DNA of 64,000 nt from Cyclotella cryptica (GCA_013187285.1 JABMIG010000156.1:176548-240547), one strand, 5' to 3'. Numbered from the stretch's first letter, positions 1-13,080 are shown. Notes: a model not told the origin generated them from the sequence alone. Translations and numbers: made by a program.

Positions 1-1430
1 TCCGCCAGCGTCAATGAAACCACCCAACATGTCTCAATTGTTGGCCGTCTGAACAAGAGCCGTAAAAAGTCCAGAAGGCCGAAGTACAGTATGAACAACT
101 TTCAAGGCGCTCTCGTATTTCCACCTTTTGGTCTTCTGTTGAAGGCAGATGCAACCAACCATCACTTAAGTTGCGTCCACATGGCTTTGGCGGAATCCTC
201 AGAAGACTGCACGAAAGCAGTCATTCATGGAGTTATTTCAGACAAGAATGCCAAGATGATTCAAACCTTTTGTGATGTTGAAAAGAAAGCCCTACAACCG
301 TTAACAAGTGGAAAGAAACGCATCACACTGAACGTCACATCACCAGAAGACGTTCAGAAAACTATGAATGTGGTTGTAGATGTCTTTATTGTCCACCAAG
401 TGAAGAAATGTTCTGAATTTCAAGACTGGAAAGGGAATACTGATTATGATCCAGAGTTCATCTCAAATCTACAGATATTTGGGCAATGCGACGTAGCGTA
501 TGTGTCTGGTTCTTTTTCATGTTACATTTCATTTTGAAAATTTACAAATTTCATTCTCCAATTTCATTCTCATACTGCCTTCTTTTTCTGATTTTCAGTG
601 ATGACTGCCATGTTACTATCATTCTCGGAGAGTTTACATTGGAGGACGACGCCAAGGCACCAAAGCTACTACTTCTCCGTCCAAGTGGTATGCTTTGCAA
701 TGACATTTTTTCCAAACCACAAAGGGACACTTTTGCACAAAATATCTACCATCACATTAGATCGTTAGCAGGCAGAAGGGGCTTTGAAATCAGACGGACA
801 TGTGGGTCATCTGGCAAAGTCAGCTATGAGACAGACAAGGATTTATTGCGATTTCTGTCTTACCACGAAGCAATCTTACCCAGATTTGCACACGGGTGCA
901 TGATCATAAGAGCTCAAGATCGATATTTATTTTGCTACGCCAAAGCAACTCCATCTACAGAGAACAAATTCGTCATGTGGAGTAATTGTCCTCCTAAGGC
1001 GGGTGGTGCCTTTGACATGCCTGACTCCTGCATTGCGATGTTTCCTCCCGTTGCAGAAATGATTTACCTGAAAGCATTTTCAATTTCCGTTCTTGTCAGC
1101 CTGAATAGATACTTTCATGACCATGGTGAGCCTGCTGTTGCTACGGGTCCATTGAAGTTTGAGCTCGTTAGTTTGGAGCATGCCAGGAAGGTATTCAGCA
1201 ATTCACCTCCTGAAGAAGCTATCTATCGTTTCCTTTGCTGTTTCAATAGTTTCAATCACTATAGTATGGTGGCATACCCGGTTGGAATGCATTGCGACAA
1301 CTTTCGTCATGGGAAGGAGAGTTTGGAAAGCAAGCAATTGTTTTGTTTGAATCCAAATATTGGTAGTGGTGTGGGTATGGGTGGATGTCTTGTTGGAAGT
1401 TCCTATGTGTATTGTTTGCTTGATTGGTAG
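1..1430 (+). CDS. Unrecognised protein, 3' part of a gene entering from the left, two exons visible
   Basis: The plus frame is open from base 1, through the ATG at 91, to a GTATGT donor at 498. The acceptor TTTTCAG ends at 598 and restores the frame, which then runs to a stop at 1428-1430 (intron 498-598, 101 bp). Reading without a break across the window edge suggests the true start lies upstream. I recognise no family. The product is globular and soluble-looking, with scattered Cys and His and no membrane segment or obvious catalytic motif, and ends in a Gly-rich tail. The gene converges on the Mutator-like transposase with only about 110 bp between stops, like the mudrA/mudrB layout of maize MuDR, so it may be the element's second gene. 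That is inference from layout, not homology. Confidence 0.6.
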
Positions 1431-1540
1431 TTTTGATGAAGTACATATTCGTTCATGTCGGAATGTGATTAATCATTAGTGCAGCGTACTATTATTGTTG
1501 GAACTGAAAAACGAATATAATTTTTACTTTTGCTCTTTCA

Positions 1541-4500
1541 CTACATCATGCTTGTTTCCAATTGACATTCGTTTTCAGCTGACTCGCTATCAGTTTTGTT
1601 GTCTCCTGCAATGTTGTCTGTCAATGAGCATTGCAAAGCTGTTTCATCATACACATACTTCTTTGTTTTGTTCTTGTGCGTAATCAATTGATTTAATATC
1701 TTTCCCATAATCCATTTTTTATTCCAAAGAGGATCTTCCATACCATTTCCAGACAAGAAACTCACACAATAAACTCGATTCTCGATGACATCCACAGAAC
1801 TAGTTCCTATCTCATGGATGTGATGGAGAATGAAATTCTTCGACTGAAGGTTAGAAGGTACCACTCCAAAGATTTCACTTTCATGTGGTATTACTACACC
1901 TGTTTTGGGAAATAGCGAACTTCTCACCCTCTGCCTCAGATTATCCATGTCTTGCTCACTGCTTGTTGAAAGCTGATACTCATATGCATGCAGTTTCAAT
2001 TGATCACGACGAGGACAGTTTGTTATCGTATGTCCTAAAGAGCAGAACTTGCAATGTAATACCCGACTGTGATTTCCATTGACTTGAATAGAGCACGAAT
2101 CATTCGACACATCTTGTGACAGTCCGATATTTTGCAAACTCTTCTGAATTTTCTTAGATGCCACATTTGCTTCGATTTCATGAATTGGCTGTGCTCGCTT
2201 CTTACGCTGATTCATTCGGGCATCCACATTGGGAACTTCAAGAAACATTCCTTTGTCGTCATGCACTACTACGTCAGTTCTGCTTTTGTCGAAACAAATG
2301 ACTTCCTGCAATTGTAGGGCTAGATTAGATATCTCAAATTGCTGTTCTTCACTGAACGAGGAATATGCACCACAAACTGCCGTCAGAATATTGGATACCT
2401 GTTTTTTGGTGAGTGGTTTTACTTGTACAGATGTTTTCGTCGGCAATGTTCCCGTGGTAGATGCTTGGTCAACAATGTTTGACGTATGTTTGTGTTGATT
2501 GAGTGAAGGTGAGTCTTTTTCATCTTCAATCGTCTCATCTACACATCCCAATATGCCTTGTACGTTGTCAAAATTTGCATCGGTCCAACCTGATAAGGAT
2601 CCCTTTACGCAATCTCGTGAGAAATGCCTCTCAAGGAAATACGATGGATCAAACCCGCCCCTTAGCAAGATTTCGTGTGCACACTGATCGAGTTCCCGGA
2701 CCCTATCTTTGCATGAAGATCTCTCTTCTTTGGAATGGAAAACCCTAGGAGGAGCGTCAGGATGTTGAACAGATTGAATGACATAGCGAGGTTGTTGTAA
2801 CGTTGGGCCGATATCGCTATGGAGGACTAGATCCCTAATTGCACGTTCAGCCGAGCGCTTATATCTTTCGTACAAAGGGAGAGCTAACAGAGAGGCTGCT
2901 TTGAACAAATCTTGATTCAACACGGTTTTAGGCTCATTTTTAAGTCGTCCTAGTTCGACTCTCATTTTCTGACACATCCCAAACAACAATTGATTTGTTT
3001 TCATAGTTCTTATTTTTGTCGGTGCATCAAGTCTTTGATCAACGTAATTGGGTGTTCACAATAAGTGTTACCTCCCTTTGCAACCCCCGGATTCAGGTGT
3101 GAAATGACACTCCAGTTATTCTGTTCACTGCATGCATTCCCATGCAGGCCTCTGTTCCCAGGTATCGATTCTATGAGATAATTTGCATAACATGTTTTGC
3201 GCTTTGCAAACTCAGACAGTTTGGCTTCAAGGTCCCCATTTCGTGGTAGTAGATTTTGCCGTATGAAAAAGGCAGCTTGAAGTGTAGAATCAAATTCAGC
3301 TTCCGACTCTGCTTTTACAAGATTGACCAAATGTCCACGAAGCAATTCATTACCGGCCCTCCCAAAAATAAATCCAATCCAGAATCAAGCAAATGCCATT
3401 GATCTGCAATGTAACATGCATCACTGAATCCAAGCCTCCTGACAAGTTCTTGGTCGAAAAAACCATCTCCAGCGACAACTTTCACTTCAGATAATGGTCG
3501 CTTTGGAGAAGATGCACCAAGGAAGTCGCATGCAAACTGATACATATCTTCCCTTTCCCCACAGAGTATTCCTTCACATGCAATGCATATTTTTGACATT
3601 TCATTGTACATCGTAACAGAAAAATAAGGCCATAGAAGTGTATTGATTCCACGTTTCATCATGTCCATCCCAATGAAGTCCCCAAACAGTTCGAAATTCC
3701 TCCTCATGGTAGCGGTCTGCCAAATAACTCCTAATAACTTTTTGTTGTGACCACATGTGGAATTATGTGACGGACTTTCGGCAATCTTGTATGTGAAACC
3801 TTTAGCCTTCGAACGCATAAGATCAAGGTACTCAATGAGAGAGAAGAGTCCGTCTTTGCTGTCAGTGGTTCTCACTACCTCCAACCAAAGAGATTGCAAA
3901 AACTCGTAAGCCTCATCATCATCAAGAGATACTTCATCCTCGATACCATTCAGCATGTCGCTCACATTGACAACGGCCTTAAATTGCTTATAATCCCCAT
4001 TCGATTGTTTGTAGACTGGTAACAATTTCATGACCTTTGCACGAATATTGAATACATCATGCTTGGAGATTGTGTTTGATCGTGGCCACACATGACGCAA
4101 TGAATTGACGATGAGATTGGAGTCAAGCCTCCCAGAATTTTCCAAAAAATTGCACAAACTGAAGATTTCCGATGATGGAATGTGGTTGACATACTTCCCT
4201 TGTCTCTGACATGTCGTGATCCTGTTTGACCTATTCGGCGTACACTGTTCTCCATGTTCGGCACAACCAGAAATAATCTTTGTAGGCCTGTCCCACCTAT
4301 TTTTGTACCTCCATTTCATAAGTGCTGAGTTTGGTGGTAAATATTTCTCTGTTTCGAGCGAGGCAAGCTTGAATTGAAATGAACAACCAGTCTTCAAAGC
4401 GCCATTCACGTATGCACGAGATGTCTTGTTCTTGCCGTTTCTGTTGCACATAATGGTCTCTTTCTCAATGCAAATTGTAAATCCATGATACTTGGCAAGG

Positions 4501-4859
4501 ACCTCCATGGCCTTGATGATGAGGTCCCGACTAACCCATACTTCTTCTGTCTGAAATAACTCTCTTGAGATGTCACTGAAATCGGTGATGTTGGGATCGT
4601 AATGTGGAGAAGCCTTGTCGCAATACTTAACAAATCGTTCTGAATCGAACTCCACCACAACGGGACCTGTCTGCTGCTTTTTTTCATTACCATATGTGTA
4701 CTCGTCATTGATCAATTTGAGTGAAGCTGCAAACTGGCGGGGCGCAGATAAAGGGGTTGGAGATATGTTATCACAATCGATTTGATTGTCAAACTTGTCC
4801 ATCATGCCGTAAAGGATGTCGTTTTGCATCTCTATTGTTGATATTGTAGGATCGGACAT
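1541..4859 (-). pseudogene. Mutator-like (MULE) transposase, split by two frame slips
   Basis: ATG is at 4859 and the last stop at 1541. Three minus-strand reading frames follow one another (4859-3315, 3345-3010, 3004-1541). The first carries the MULE transposase core: a block containing FIGMDMMKRGI with a first acidic residue, then VVAGDGFF with the second Asp and an ADQWHLL block with the conserved His. The second frame continues the MULE C-terminal part (GNELLRGHL, GNRGLHGNACSEQNNWS). The third adds a long tail with a shortened zinc knuckle, CKFCSLGHTITNC (CX2CX3HX4C). Continuity of sense across both joins implies one base missing in the five-A run at 3364-3368 and one in the five-T run at 3013-3017 (plus strand). 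The element is either recently inactivated or mis-assembled at homopolymers. Its terminal repeats were not found; the left one would be outside the window. Confidence 0.8.
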
Positions 4860-6076
4860 GGTTGGCTGTTGTTCCTATATTAAACAAGCTAAAATTTACT
4901 AGATAACCAATTATGGTCTGCGTGAGGACAGGTGCGCCAATTTTTGATATTGAGGTAAGAGATGAAGTTTCTCGATGGAATCTCAACATAGGAAGATTCT
5001 TTAGGTTAAGACTTAAAGTCTGTCCATCACACCCAATTTGTGGCGCCAAAACAGTCTCGCGGAAAATCCCGCGGCGTTCAGCCCCGCGGAATCAGACCAT
5101 CTGCAGTGTCAAACATCAAACATCACACCCCTATCACACCGGAGCAGACCCCGGCAACACCCCAAGACGGGGTAAAATAAACCAACTTGCTATTAATCTT
5201 TTATAATAAGAACAAACCATTAAATAAGGTAAAAAAGATTCCTGTAGTGGTTCACTTCTAGCTCAAAGAAATCTTTGTTACAAGGGAAAAATGAGGGTAG
5301 TTTGGCCTATGTCAGCTGTCCCTGCCAACATTAACTGTCTGTCTCCCATTTGTAGTGTAGATGTGTTTTGTGTTGATGAGTTTTATTGCTTTAGCATCGG
5401 AAGGGATTCACCACAACTAATGGCACATGGGAGAGCTACACACATGTGTGTTGTCCAAGTGACTAGACAAAGAAAAATACATCTGTATGAAAATTTAGCT
5501 TGGCGGTTCTTATAATGCATTGGTTTTTTATAACCAGCTTTATACAGTAGGCACTTGCGTATGATTCCAATTACAAAACCCGGAAGACTCTTTCACCCCG
5601 CCTCAAAGTAACATCTGCTTTCAATCAAACTTAAAATTCTGAGCTAAACCTACTCCATAGCGATAAGAACCACAATCAACACATCCACATAACCATTCCC
5701 TCCAGTGTCACCCAGCACACTGCTTGATTTGAAGATGCCACGGCTTATCTTCAGGATAACCTTTCGTTCACAGCAGGAATTCAAAGCAAGTAAAGGAATT
5801 CATGCCTCATGTTTGTTGCAGTGGAGTGATGAGACTGAAAAGGCCAGTCAAGGCTATAATGTTGAGCTGTCTTCAATGCACAAGAAGGTCAAAGGGAAGC
5901 TATTGCTTTCAGCAATGATGATTGTTTATTGCATTTTAAATGCTGTGAAGCTTTAAATTCAGGGGAAAAAGTAATTGAGTTAGTAATCACTGTGGCATTA
6001 AAGCTACAGTTGTACCTTGAGTTTGATTTTATAACCTGCATTTGTATTTGATTAAACTGCTGCATCTGCCATGTTC
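4860..6076. other. Stretch without a supported gene
   Basis: Short open frames only, none with family features. At 5050-5100 a GC-rich stretch has repeated CCGCGG/CCCGCGG palindromes and could belong to the right end of the Mutator-like element, but no matching inverted end is visible in the window. The last five bases, TGTTC at 6072-6076, are the left target-site duplication of the LTR element that follows. Confidence 0.5.
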
Positions 6077-6729
6077 TGACCTGAGCCGGCCGTCACAAAA
6101 AAATATTAAGTGCGAAAATTTTAGGTAGTTTTGACAGGTGTCGAAGAAATGATTTTATGACCTTATTTTGGTACAATTGTGAGGATGGAAGGGCAGTGGA
6201 ACTGCAATCCAATCCTCACGATGAAAAGGAACATTGTGTAGAACCTACACAAAATTGGTATGCTCTTACCCTTCTCAAAGGCTATGTTGGGTTTGTCGGG
6301 GACATGTCGGCATGATATCACCGTGACACAACAATGTCGTCAAAATTGGGTGACATCTCATATGTCGGCGACATTTTTAGGTCTTATCTCACCCAGTCAT
6401 GTGTCATTTGGGTGAGTCACATGTCAGCTCCAGTCTGTCTGATGCCTCACACGGTATGTGCGAAGTATGTAGGATGCAGACCAGTTCTGTTTCTATTATG
6501 CACAACATACCCAACTCCATAATCGGGAAAGACAAGCTTTTCCCATTAAATAGTTCCATCCCTCTCACTATGACTGCAGATATCTCCGGCCAAAGAGGGA
6601 ATTAGACTGTACCATCACCAACAGTCAGTAGCCCGCAGCGTTCTCTTTCGAAGCGTATAACTCACGACGTGAGAGCACTATTTTTACTATTAGTTTTGGC
6701 TCATGGTGCATTTTACACTACTTAATTTT

Positions 6730-8725
6730 TTCAATTACGCTGTTACGTGCCTCCCAACCCGCACTGGGATATCTCAGCCCACAGTGGGAATTTGGCTGTG
6801 CCGCCACCAGCGGCCAGTAGCCAGCATCCATATTGAGCCGGCAATCAAGGTCCCAAGGTGAGAATCCATGTCGTTTTTTTGTTTTGTCAATTTTTTGCTC
6901 TGACACGACACACATTGTTCCAATTAAATTGTTACATGCCACCAACCCGCACTGGGATATCTCAGCCCACAGTGAGAATTTGGCCATGCCGCCACCAGCG
7001 ACCACTAGCTAGCAGCCATAGCTAGCCGCCAATCAACTGGCAAGGTGAGAATCCATGCAGTTTTTTTGTTTTGTCAATTTTTTGTCATCACAAATACTAA
7101 CATGTTTTTCAAATAAATTGTTACGTGCCACCAACCCGCCCTGGGATATCTCAGCCCACAGTGGGAATTTGGCCGTGCCGCCACCAGCGACCACTAGCTA
7201 GCAGCCATAGCTAGCTGCCAATCAAACTGGCAAGGTGAGAACCCATGTAATTTTTTTTGTTTCGTCAATTTTTTGCCATCACACATAGTAACATTTTTTC
7301 AATTAAATTGTTACGTGCCACCAACCCGCCCTGAGATATCTCAGCCCACAGTGGGAATTTGGCCGTGCCGCCACCAGCGACCACTAGCTAGCAGCCATAG
7401 CTAGCCGCCAATCAAACTGGCAAGGTGAGAATCTATGTGTTTTTTTTCTTAGTTGGAAATGTCGGCGTTGTGTCATGTCGGCTGGACCCCCCATATGACA
7501 TGTCAGCTGCCAACATGCCGACACGTCGGCAACATGTCATGAGACATGTCGGCGACATGAGCACTGTTGTGACTTGCCCAAGACGACATTGGAAGACATC
7601 TGTCCCGACACGCTAGCTTTGCACTAGGTTTGCAAATATCATGTCGTGAAATATGCCGACACGTGACTAAGATTGACTCCCAGTCACAATGTCGGCGACA
7701 TGTTGCTGTCGTCCAAAATAAGATGACACGGAATGACGGGAAGACATGTCGGCCGACATGTCGCCGAAATTTCCAACTAAGTTTTTTTGTTTCGTCAATT
7801 TATTGCCAGCACAAATACTAACATTTTTTTCAATTAAATTTTTACGTGCCACCAACCCACCCTGGGATATCTCAGTCCACTGTGCGAATTTGGCCGTGCC
7901 ACCCTCAGCGACAACTAGCCATCAACAACAGCGAGATGCCAATCAAACTGGCAAGGTGAGAATCCATCTGGTTTTTTGTGCTGACCATTTTTAGCACAGA
8001 CACATTAGCTGATTTTTTTTTCAATTAAATTGTTACGTGCCACCAACCCGCCCTGGGATATCTCAGCCCACAGTGGGAATTTGGCGGCGCCACCCTCAAC
8101 GCCAACTAGCCATCAACACTAGCGAGACGCCAATCAAACTGGCAAGGTGAGAATCCATCTGTTTTTTTTGTTCTGACCATTTTTTGCACAGACACATTAG
8201 CTAATTTTTTTTCAATTTAATTGTTATGTGCCTGTTTGGGTGGGACCGCCAAAGCGAGCCGCCCGTCCAACTTCCAAGGTGAGATTCATTTTGGTTTTTT
8301 TGTTTTGACATTTTCCCCACTGACACATACACGCATTTTTTCAATTAGACCCACATGGGATAATTCCTCACATTAGGAATTTTGAAGCGCCACTGCCAAC
8401 CTCCGCTAGCCAACACCATTCCCAAGCCGCCAATCCAACTCCCCAGGTGAGATCCCCTCTGATTTTTATTTTACAACCATTTCCAGCACTGAGAATGCAA
8501 CTCATTTTTTCCAATTAAATTGTCATGTCTCTCCCGGCCCCACATGGGATAATTCCTGCTACAGTGCAAACAAGGAAACGCCGCCATCAACCGACATTAG
8601 CCACCACCATTACCATGCCACCAATCCAACTCCAGGTAAGTACCCTTTTGTTTTTGTTGTACAACTATTTCCAGCACTGAGACAGCAACTCATCTTTTCC
8701 AATTACATTGTCCCGTCCATCCCAG
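6730..8725. repeat. Diverged ~190-bp tandem repeat inside the 2.86-kb element
   Basis: A unit recognisable by AATTGTTACGTGCCACCAAC, then GGGATATCTCAGCCCACAGTG, then a Gly/Pro-like GC-rich stretch, then GGCAAGGTGAGAATCCAT and a T-rich spacer recurs at about 6735, 6920, 7108, 7298, 7830, 8022 and 8212. Shorter and more diverged copies begin near 8340, 8510 and 8690. Divergence increases to the right. Every well-kept copy contains CAAGGTGAGAA, a good match to a splice-donor consensus. No open frame spans the array. Confidence 0.75.
7448..7781. mobile_element. 334-bp MITE inside the tandem array
   Basis: The termini CTTAGTTGGAAATGTCGGCG and its right-hand inverted partner match at 19 of 20 bases. 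The element splits one T-run of a ~190-bp unit, leaving 8 T on the left and 7 T on the right, consistent with a 7-8 bp duplication of Ts. It is full of ATGTCGGC/GCCGACAT palindromes like the ends of its host element. It has no coding capacity. Confidence 0.8.
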
Positions 8726-9699
8726 CCCGAAGCGAAACACATGGAGATGAGAGATGATCTAGCAGAACCATAGCTAAGATAGAAGAGGGGGAAGAAGAAG
8801 AGCAGATTTAAATGTAGTTGAATGAGTTTGTTAATGTCAAATGGATTATATTGTAAGCAACTAATTAATGTTCGGTAAGACTATTACTACTACTAGCTAT
8901 TACTACTACTAACTATTACTACTATGTACTACTAGGGGATGACATGTCGTCATGTCGCGACATGTCATGTCACCGAGGCCTCCTTGGAAAACCCTAATGT
9001 CATGACATGTCTCAGTGACATCTCGCGACATGTCTCAGTGACATCTCGCGACATGTCTCCTGTGTCATATGACGTGACAAATTTCTTACTTTTGAGAGCC
9101 TCCGAAGACATGTTGTGTCCCCACCAAACCCAACATAGCTCAAAGGGTGTTCCCCTTGTTTCGGGCTATGGACTTCTGTGTTGGGGGGTCCATGCCATTG
9201 GGAGTAGGACAGAGGACTCCTGTGTTGGGGAGTCCTTGCCTTTTGGATCAGGGCCAGTGGACTCTCCGGCTGGGGAGTCCTGAGAATGATCCTTTTGTTT
9301 TTTGTACCAAGGGGTACAAAAATGGGCTGATTCTTGGCCTATGTCACTCGCCCCCCACGTATGGAGTATCATGTAAAAATGGAACAAAAATACTAAATAT
9401 CTTTAGGTGGAAAAAAATGTTCTTATGAGAGTAACTATAATAAACTAAAGAGTTTGTTAAACATATTTAACGAGTAAGTGTTGTTTGAAGAGGGAGAGTC
9501 CGTTTTTGTTGTTTTAAAAATGACATTATTTTTTCGTTTACGTTTGATTAGTAAAAAAGGTGGTGGAACTCTTGGAATATTCAATCTTTCCAATTTTGTT
9601 CCGTGTTGAATCCTGGTGCCATTTGTATGAACTGTTGTGATAGTCCAAGGATCACTTTCATATCTACTTTCACCTTTGCAGAGTATACTGTCTTTAATA

Positions 9700-12050
9700 A
9701 GAAGTACTTGATTACCTATTTTGTAGTCCCAATCACAATGTGAGCGATTTTCCCGTTCTGTGTTTTGGTCTGTTTGATGTTGCCTATATTATCAAATTTT
9801 ATTCCAGTCAGCCAAGAAGGGAATGTCGAACAACATATCAGGTCCAAAAATGGCTGCACCTGGGGAGGCTTTTGGTACTGTGTTGTAAGTTGAGAGAATG
9901 GTTTAAGCAACGTTTGTCATGAACGTATCTATATCGCTTGGCTCTACTGAAGGGGCCATGTCTATTTCAGCTGTTTGGAGCATAAATGATATCATCTGGA
10001 GCACTTGTTCTAGAATTGCATTTGCTTATGGATTCTTGACACTGGCAGGCTTACTCGTGATCCCATATGAGTCACAAAGGGCTTTGAAGTGAAGTTTGAA
10101 TTCGCTTCCATTGACATAAATTATGTATTGACAACGTGGATACCTACTAAACCAGGTCTTGTTCACTAAGTTGCTGATCATTGCTGATGATGTATCAAAG
10201 TATGCTAACTTAGGTTCTTCATGGGTTACGCCCTTTTGTATCCAGGGGAATAATTGCCTCAGTGATTACCGGCAGTTCAGCTATTTCAAACCAGCTAGAA
10301 GCTGGGTCAATCATAGTCAGACACATGAAATCAATTACTCTCCCAATTTACCTTTGATCATATACGGGCCTATAAGGCCCACACATAGTACTTCCCAAGG
10401 GTTTGTGATGACGAATTTAGTAGAGAGTTTCCCATACTTATGCTTTTGCCTCTTGATGACTTGGCATGAATGACAGTTTTTGACATATTTACTGATGGTA
10501 TTTCGCATACCTTTCCAGTACATTGCAGTACGAAGGGTTTCTTTGAGTCTAGTGTGTCCAGGGTGCTGTAGATAGTGGCGGTATCAACAAACTGCACAGT
10601 GTTGAAGATCTTTTGGAATGACCATTTTTCCATCCTTGCATAGGATTTCTGTACTTTTGATCAATTGTGTTGAGTTTTGGTCTTTAATCGTCTTCAAGCT
10701 GGCATCAAGTTTGTGTTTGGTCAATCTCTTGTACTGTTAACGGGTAGATTATGTCTTCTTTGCTGCAGTTTACACACACCAGATTCATTTCCTCTTGGTA
10801 TGCAGAGGTGTCGATTGCACTCTCTTCTTGCATGGTGTAATAACACCAGCATTTTGTGAATGTCATCCAGTTTTCATGTTCACTCGGAATTGGTCTGATG
10901 TGCAAGCAAGAGATGGTGTTGGCAACAGTGTTATGTGTGCCTTTAATGTAAACAATTTTGTGGCCAAATTCCTTGAGGAGCAATCTACATTGGTAGACAT
11001 GGTCTGAGGTTAATCCGAGGGCATCTTGGATTAGATTTTTATGGTCTGTATAGACTTTTAATCTTTGTCCCCACAACATGCCTTTGTGCTCTATTAGTAT
11101 TTCCATTGTTGCCAGTAGTTCTGGTTTGGCATGCTGTATTTCTGTTGCGCTGTCGACTGTTTCCTGCTGAAAAACGCCAGTGGCCTATTCCCCTGGGTGA
11201 TAACTGATCCAAGTTGTTTAGACAAGGGATCAGTGTATATCTCAAATTCCCTTATAATATCGGGATGGGCTAAGACTACATCCTTGGCAATTTAAGTCTT
11301 CACTTCATTAAATAATTTTTGATGCACCATGTCCCAGTACCATAGAAGTTTCTTCGTCTTATTGGCTCTGGTGACCTTGGCGTGACCACACTCTCCTACT
11401 AGTGAGGTGAGTGGGGCAAGCACTTTGCTGCGTCTTGCCCAAAGATCTCTATAATACTGGACCATGCCCAGGAATTTATGGAGGTCTTCAACATTTTTTG
11501 GTGGTGAGATCACAAGCATCCCTTGCATCTTTTTCTGTTGAGGTTTTATCCCTATACATGTGAGGGTATAACCTAGATATCTCTGTTTCAATGGCACAGA
11601 AAAATGATTTTCGGGCGTTGATTTGCAGGCCAGTCTTAGGTAGCCTGGTAAGCATCATTTTTAATTTGTTAAGGTGGTCTTCCAGGTTTGTCTTTGTGAT
11701 GCATAACAAATCATCAAGGTAAGCTCTTTCAAACTCTAAGGCTACCATTAGTGCTGACATTTTTGTTGGAAAGACGTCTGAAAAACCTGCGATGCCCATT
11801 GGCAATCGGAGGTAAGAATACTTGCCCCATTGTGCCTAATCCTCTCTGGGAAATTATTTCCATTGAGGTCTGGGCATGGTTGAGGAACTGTTCAGGGCTT
11901 CCCTCATGGAAGACGGCGACAGACAAGGTCATTTGGTTGGAGACCTTGATTTTGTTTTCACCTTGGGGGGTGTCCATGGCAGTGGGAATGTAGGATATGG
12001 GTGGCGTCGACCTCCTGGAGCTCAGTTCACACTCTTGTGGCTTGAGCCCT
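9700..12050 (-). pseudogene. gag-pol remnants of the Ty3/Gypsy fossil
   Basis: From right to left the minus strand shows a gag-like stretch (about 11,780-12,050), reverse transcriptase with a YLDDLL active-site box (about 11,490-11,800), RNase H and the connecting region (about 10,700-11,600, including an YTDHKNL block) and the integrase zinc finger with a CHSC motif followed by the start of the integrase core (about 10,340-10,660). The order reverse transcriptase, RNase H, integrase is that of Ty3/Gypsy rather than Copia. The region is decayed throughout and not expected to make protein. Confidence 0.8.
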
Positions 12051-12052
12051 TC

Positions 12053-12571
12053 CTTAGTTTCACATGTCTGCTGCGTCCACGTCCAAAAATTGTTGAAAAA
12101 GACACCGACCAGGACATGTCCTGGACACATCCTAGACATGTCCAGGACATGTTCTGGACATCTCGTGTTTTTAGTGTTTTCAAACAAGGACACAGGATAT
12201 TAAATTTTGGACACAGAGGACATGACAGGACGTGAGAGGAAATATGGAGTGATTACTTCGTATAAGGGTCCGCTTTTTGATACTTTCAGGTGAACTGTAC
12301 CAAGAGTGGTGGCTGTTGCCTGCATGTTACGTTCATTTAAGTGCAATTCATAAAGCTTGAAGTACAAAAATACTGAAGATACCTTGGCATGTAGCTAGAT
12401 AATGCTAGGTAATGTATGTGAGTCAAAACTTCTGAGGACACGGGGCAGACATGGGACTCATCACTGATGTATGTCCTCGTGTCCACAAAAATCCCATCTC
12501 CAGGAAAAATTAAGGACATGAGTCACGTCCAAGGACACATCCAGGACATGTCCAGGACATGTGAAACTAAG
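12053..12571. mobile_element. 519-bp TIR element (MITE), CTTAGTTTCACATGTC family
   Basis: A perfect 16-bp inverted repeat, CTTAGTTTCACATGTC, bounds it. The flanks are AGCCCTTC (12045-12052) and AGTCCTTC (12572-12579), an 8-bp target duplication with one difference. Both subterminal zones carry GGACATGTCC/CCAGGACATG palindromes. It lies at the upstream edge of the gag-like remnant of the Ty3/Gypsy fossil. Another member begins at 63530, and a right-hand end of the same type is near 16,726. Confidence 0.85.
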
Positions 12572-13080
12572 AGTCCTTCTGAGGTTGAGTTAATTGTTGA
12601 CATCCTCTCAATTGCCTCTCCAAGGGTTGTATTATAAAATAAGGTGTTGAAAAAGGCCTTGGGTGCCCTGTAGAGGTTATTTTGAAAAAGAATTTTTTAT
12701 TTTTATTTTTATATTTTCTTCTTCTCTTTCTAGTTCTTAAAAGTCTTGTTTCCAACTATTTTGAGAGAATTCTCGATCACAAAATTAACTCGAATGGTAG
12801 GATTTCCCAATCCCCGTCGATCGCTTGAAATGATTGCTTATTTGGCCAATCATGGAGAAAATTTTTAGAGAGCTCATCGATCATGTAACCGGAAGAATTC
12901 GTCAATCGCGAAGATAATTTTGGAGAGATCGTCAATTGCACAAAAAAGATGTATTGCTGACAACAAAATAATTAAAATTGCCGCTCGCAATCAAACAATA
13001 TTTGTCGTGCCTTGTGTTTGAGTGGTTGGATGTCGATGGCTTTGGTGCGCTAAGATCGCATCACAGTTATCATAAGATAG

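Larger units (their letters stand above)
6282..9138. mobile_element. 2,857-bp non-autonomous DNA transposon with 8-bp target duplication
   Basis: The ends are inverted repeats: CTATGTTGGGTTTG at 6282 matches the reverse complement of the right end exactly for 14 bases, then again over GGGGACA. CTCAAAGG stands immediately before (6274-6281) and after (9139-9146), an 8-bp target duplication, and the matching empty site is visible in the other LTR near 13,276. An 8-bp duplication fits the hAT superfamily. The ends are rich in ACATGTCGGC-type palindromes (6290-6420 and 8940-9110). The middle is a diverged ~190-bp tandem repeat. No transposase frame is present, so it must have been moved in trans. 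Confidence 0.85.
6077..9346 (-). repeat. Left LTR of the Ty3/Gypsy element, interrupted by a DNA element
   Basis: LTR sequence occupies 6077-6281 and resumes at 9139-9346. The LTR proper is about 400 bp once the inserted element and one copy of its 8-bp target duplication are removed. The order and sequence match the uninterrupted LTR at 13081-13472. Because the coding strand is minus, this is the 3' LTR. Confidence 0.85.
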
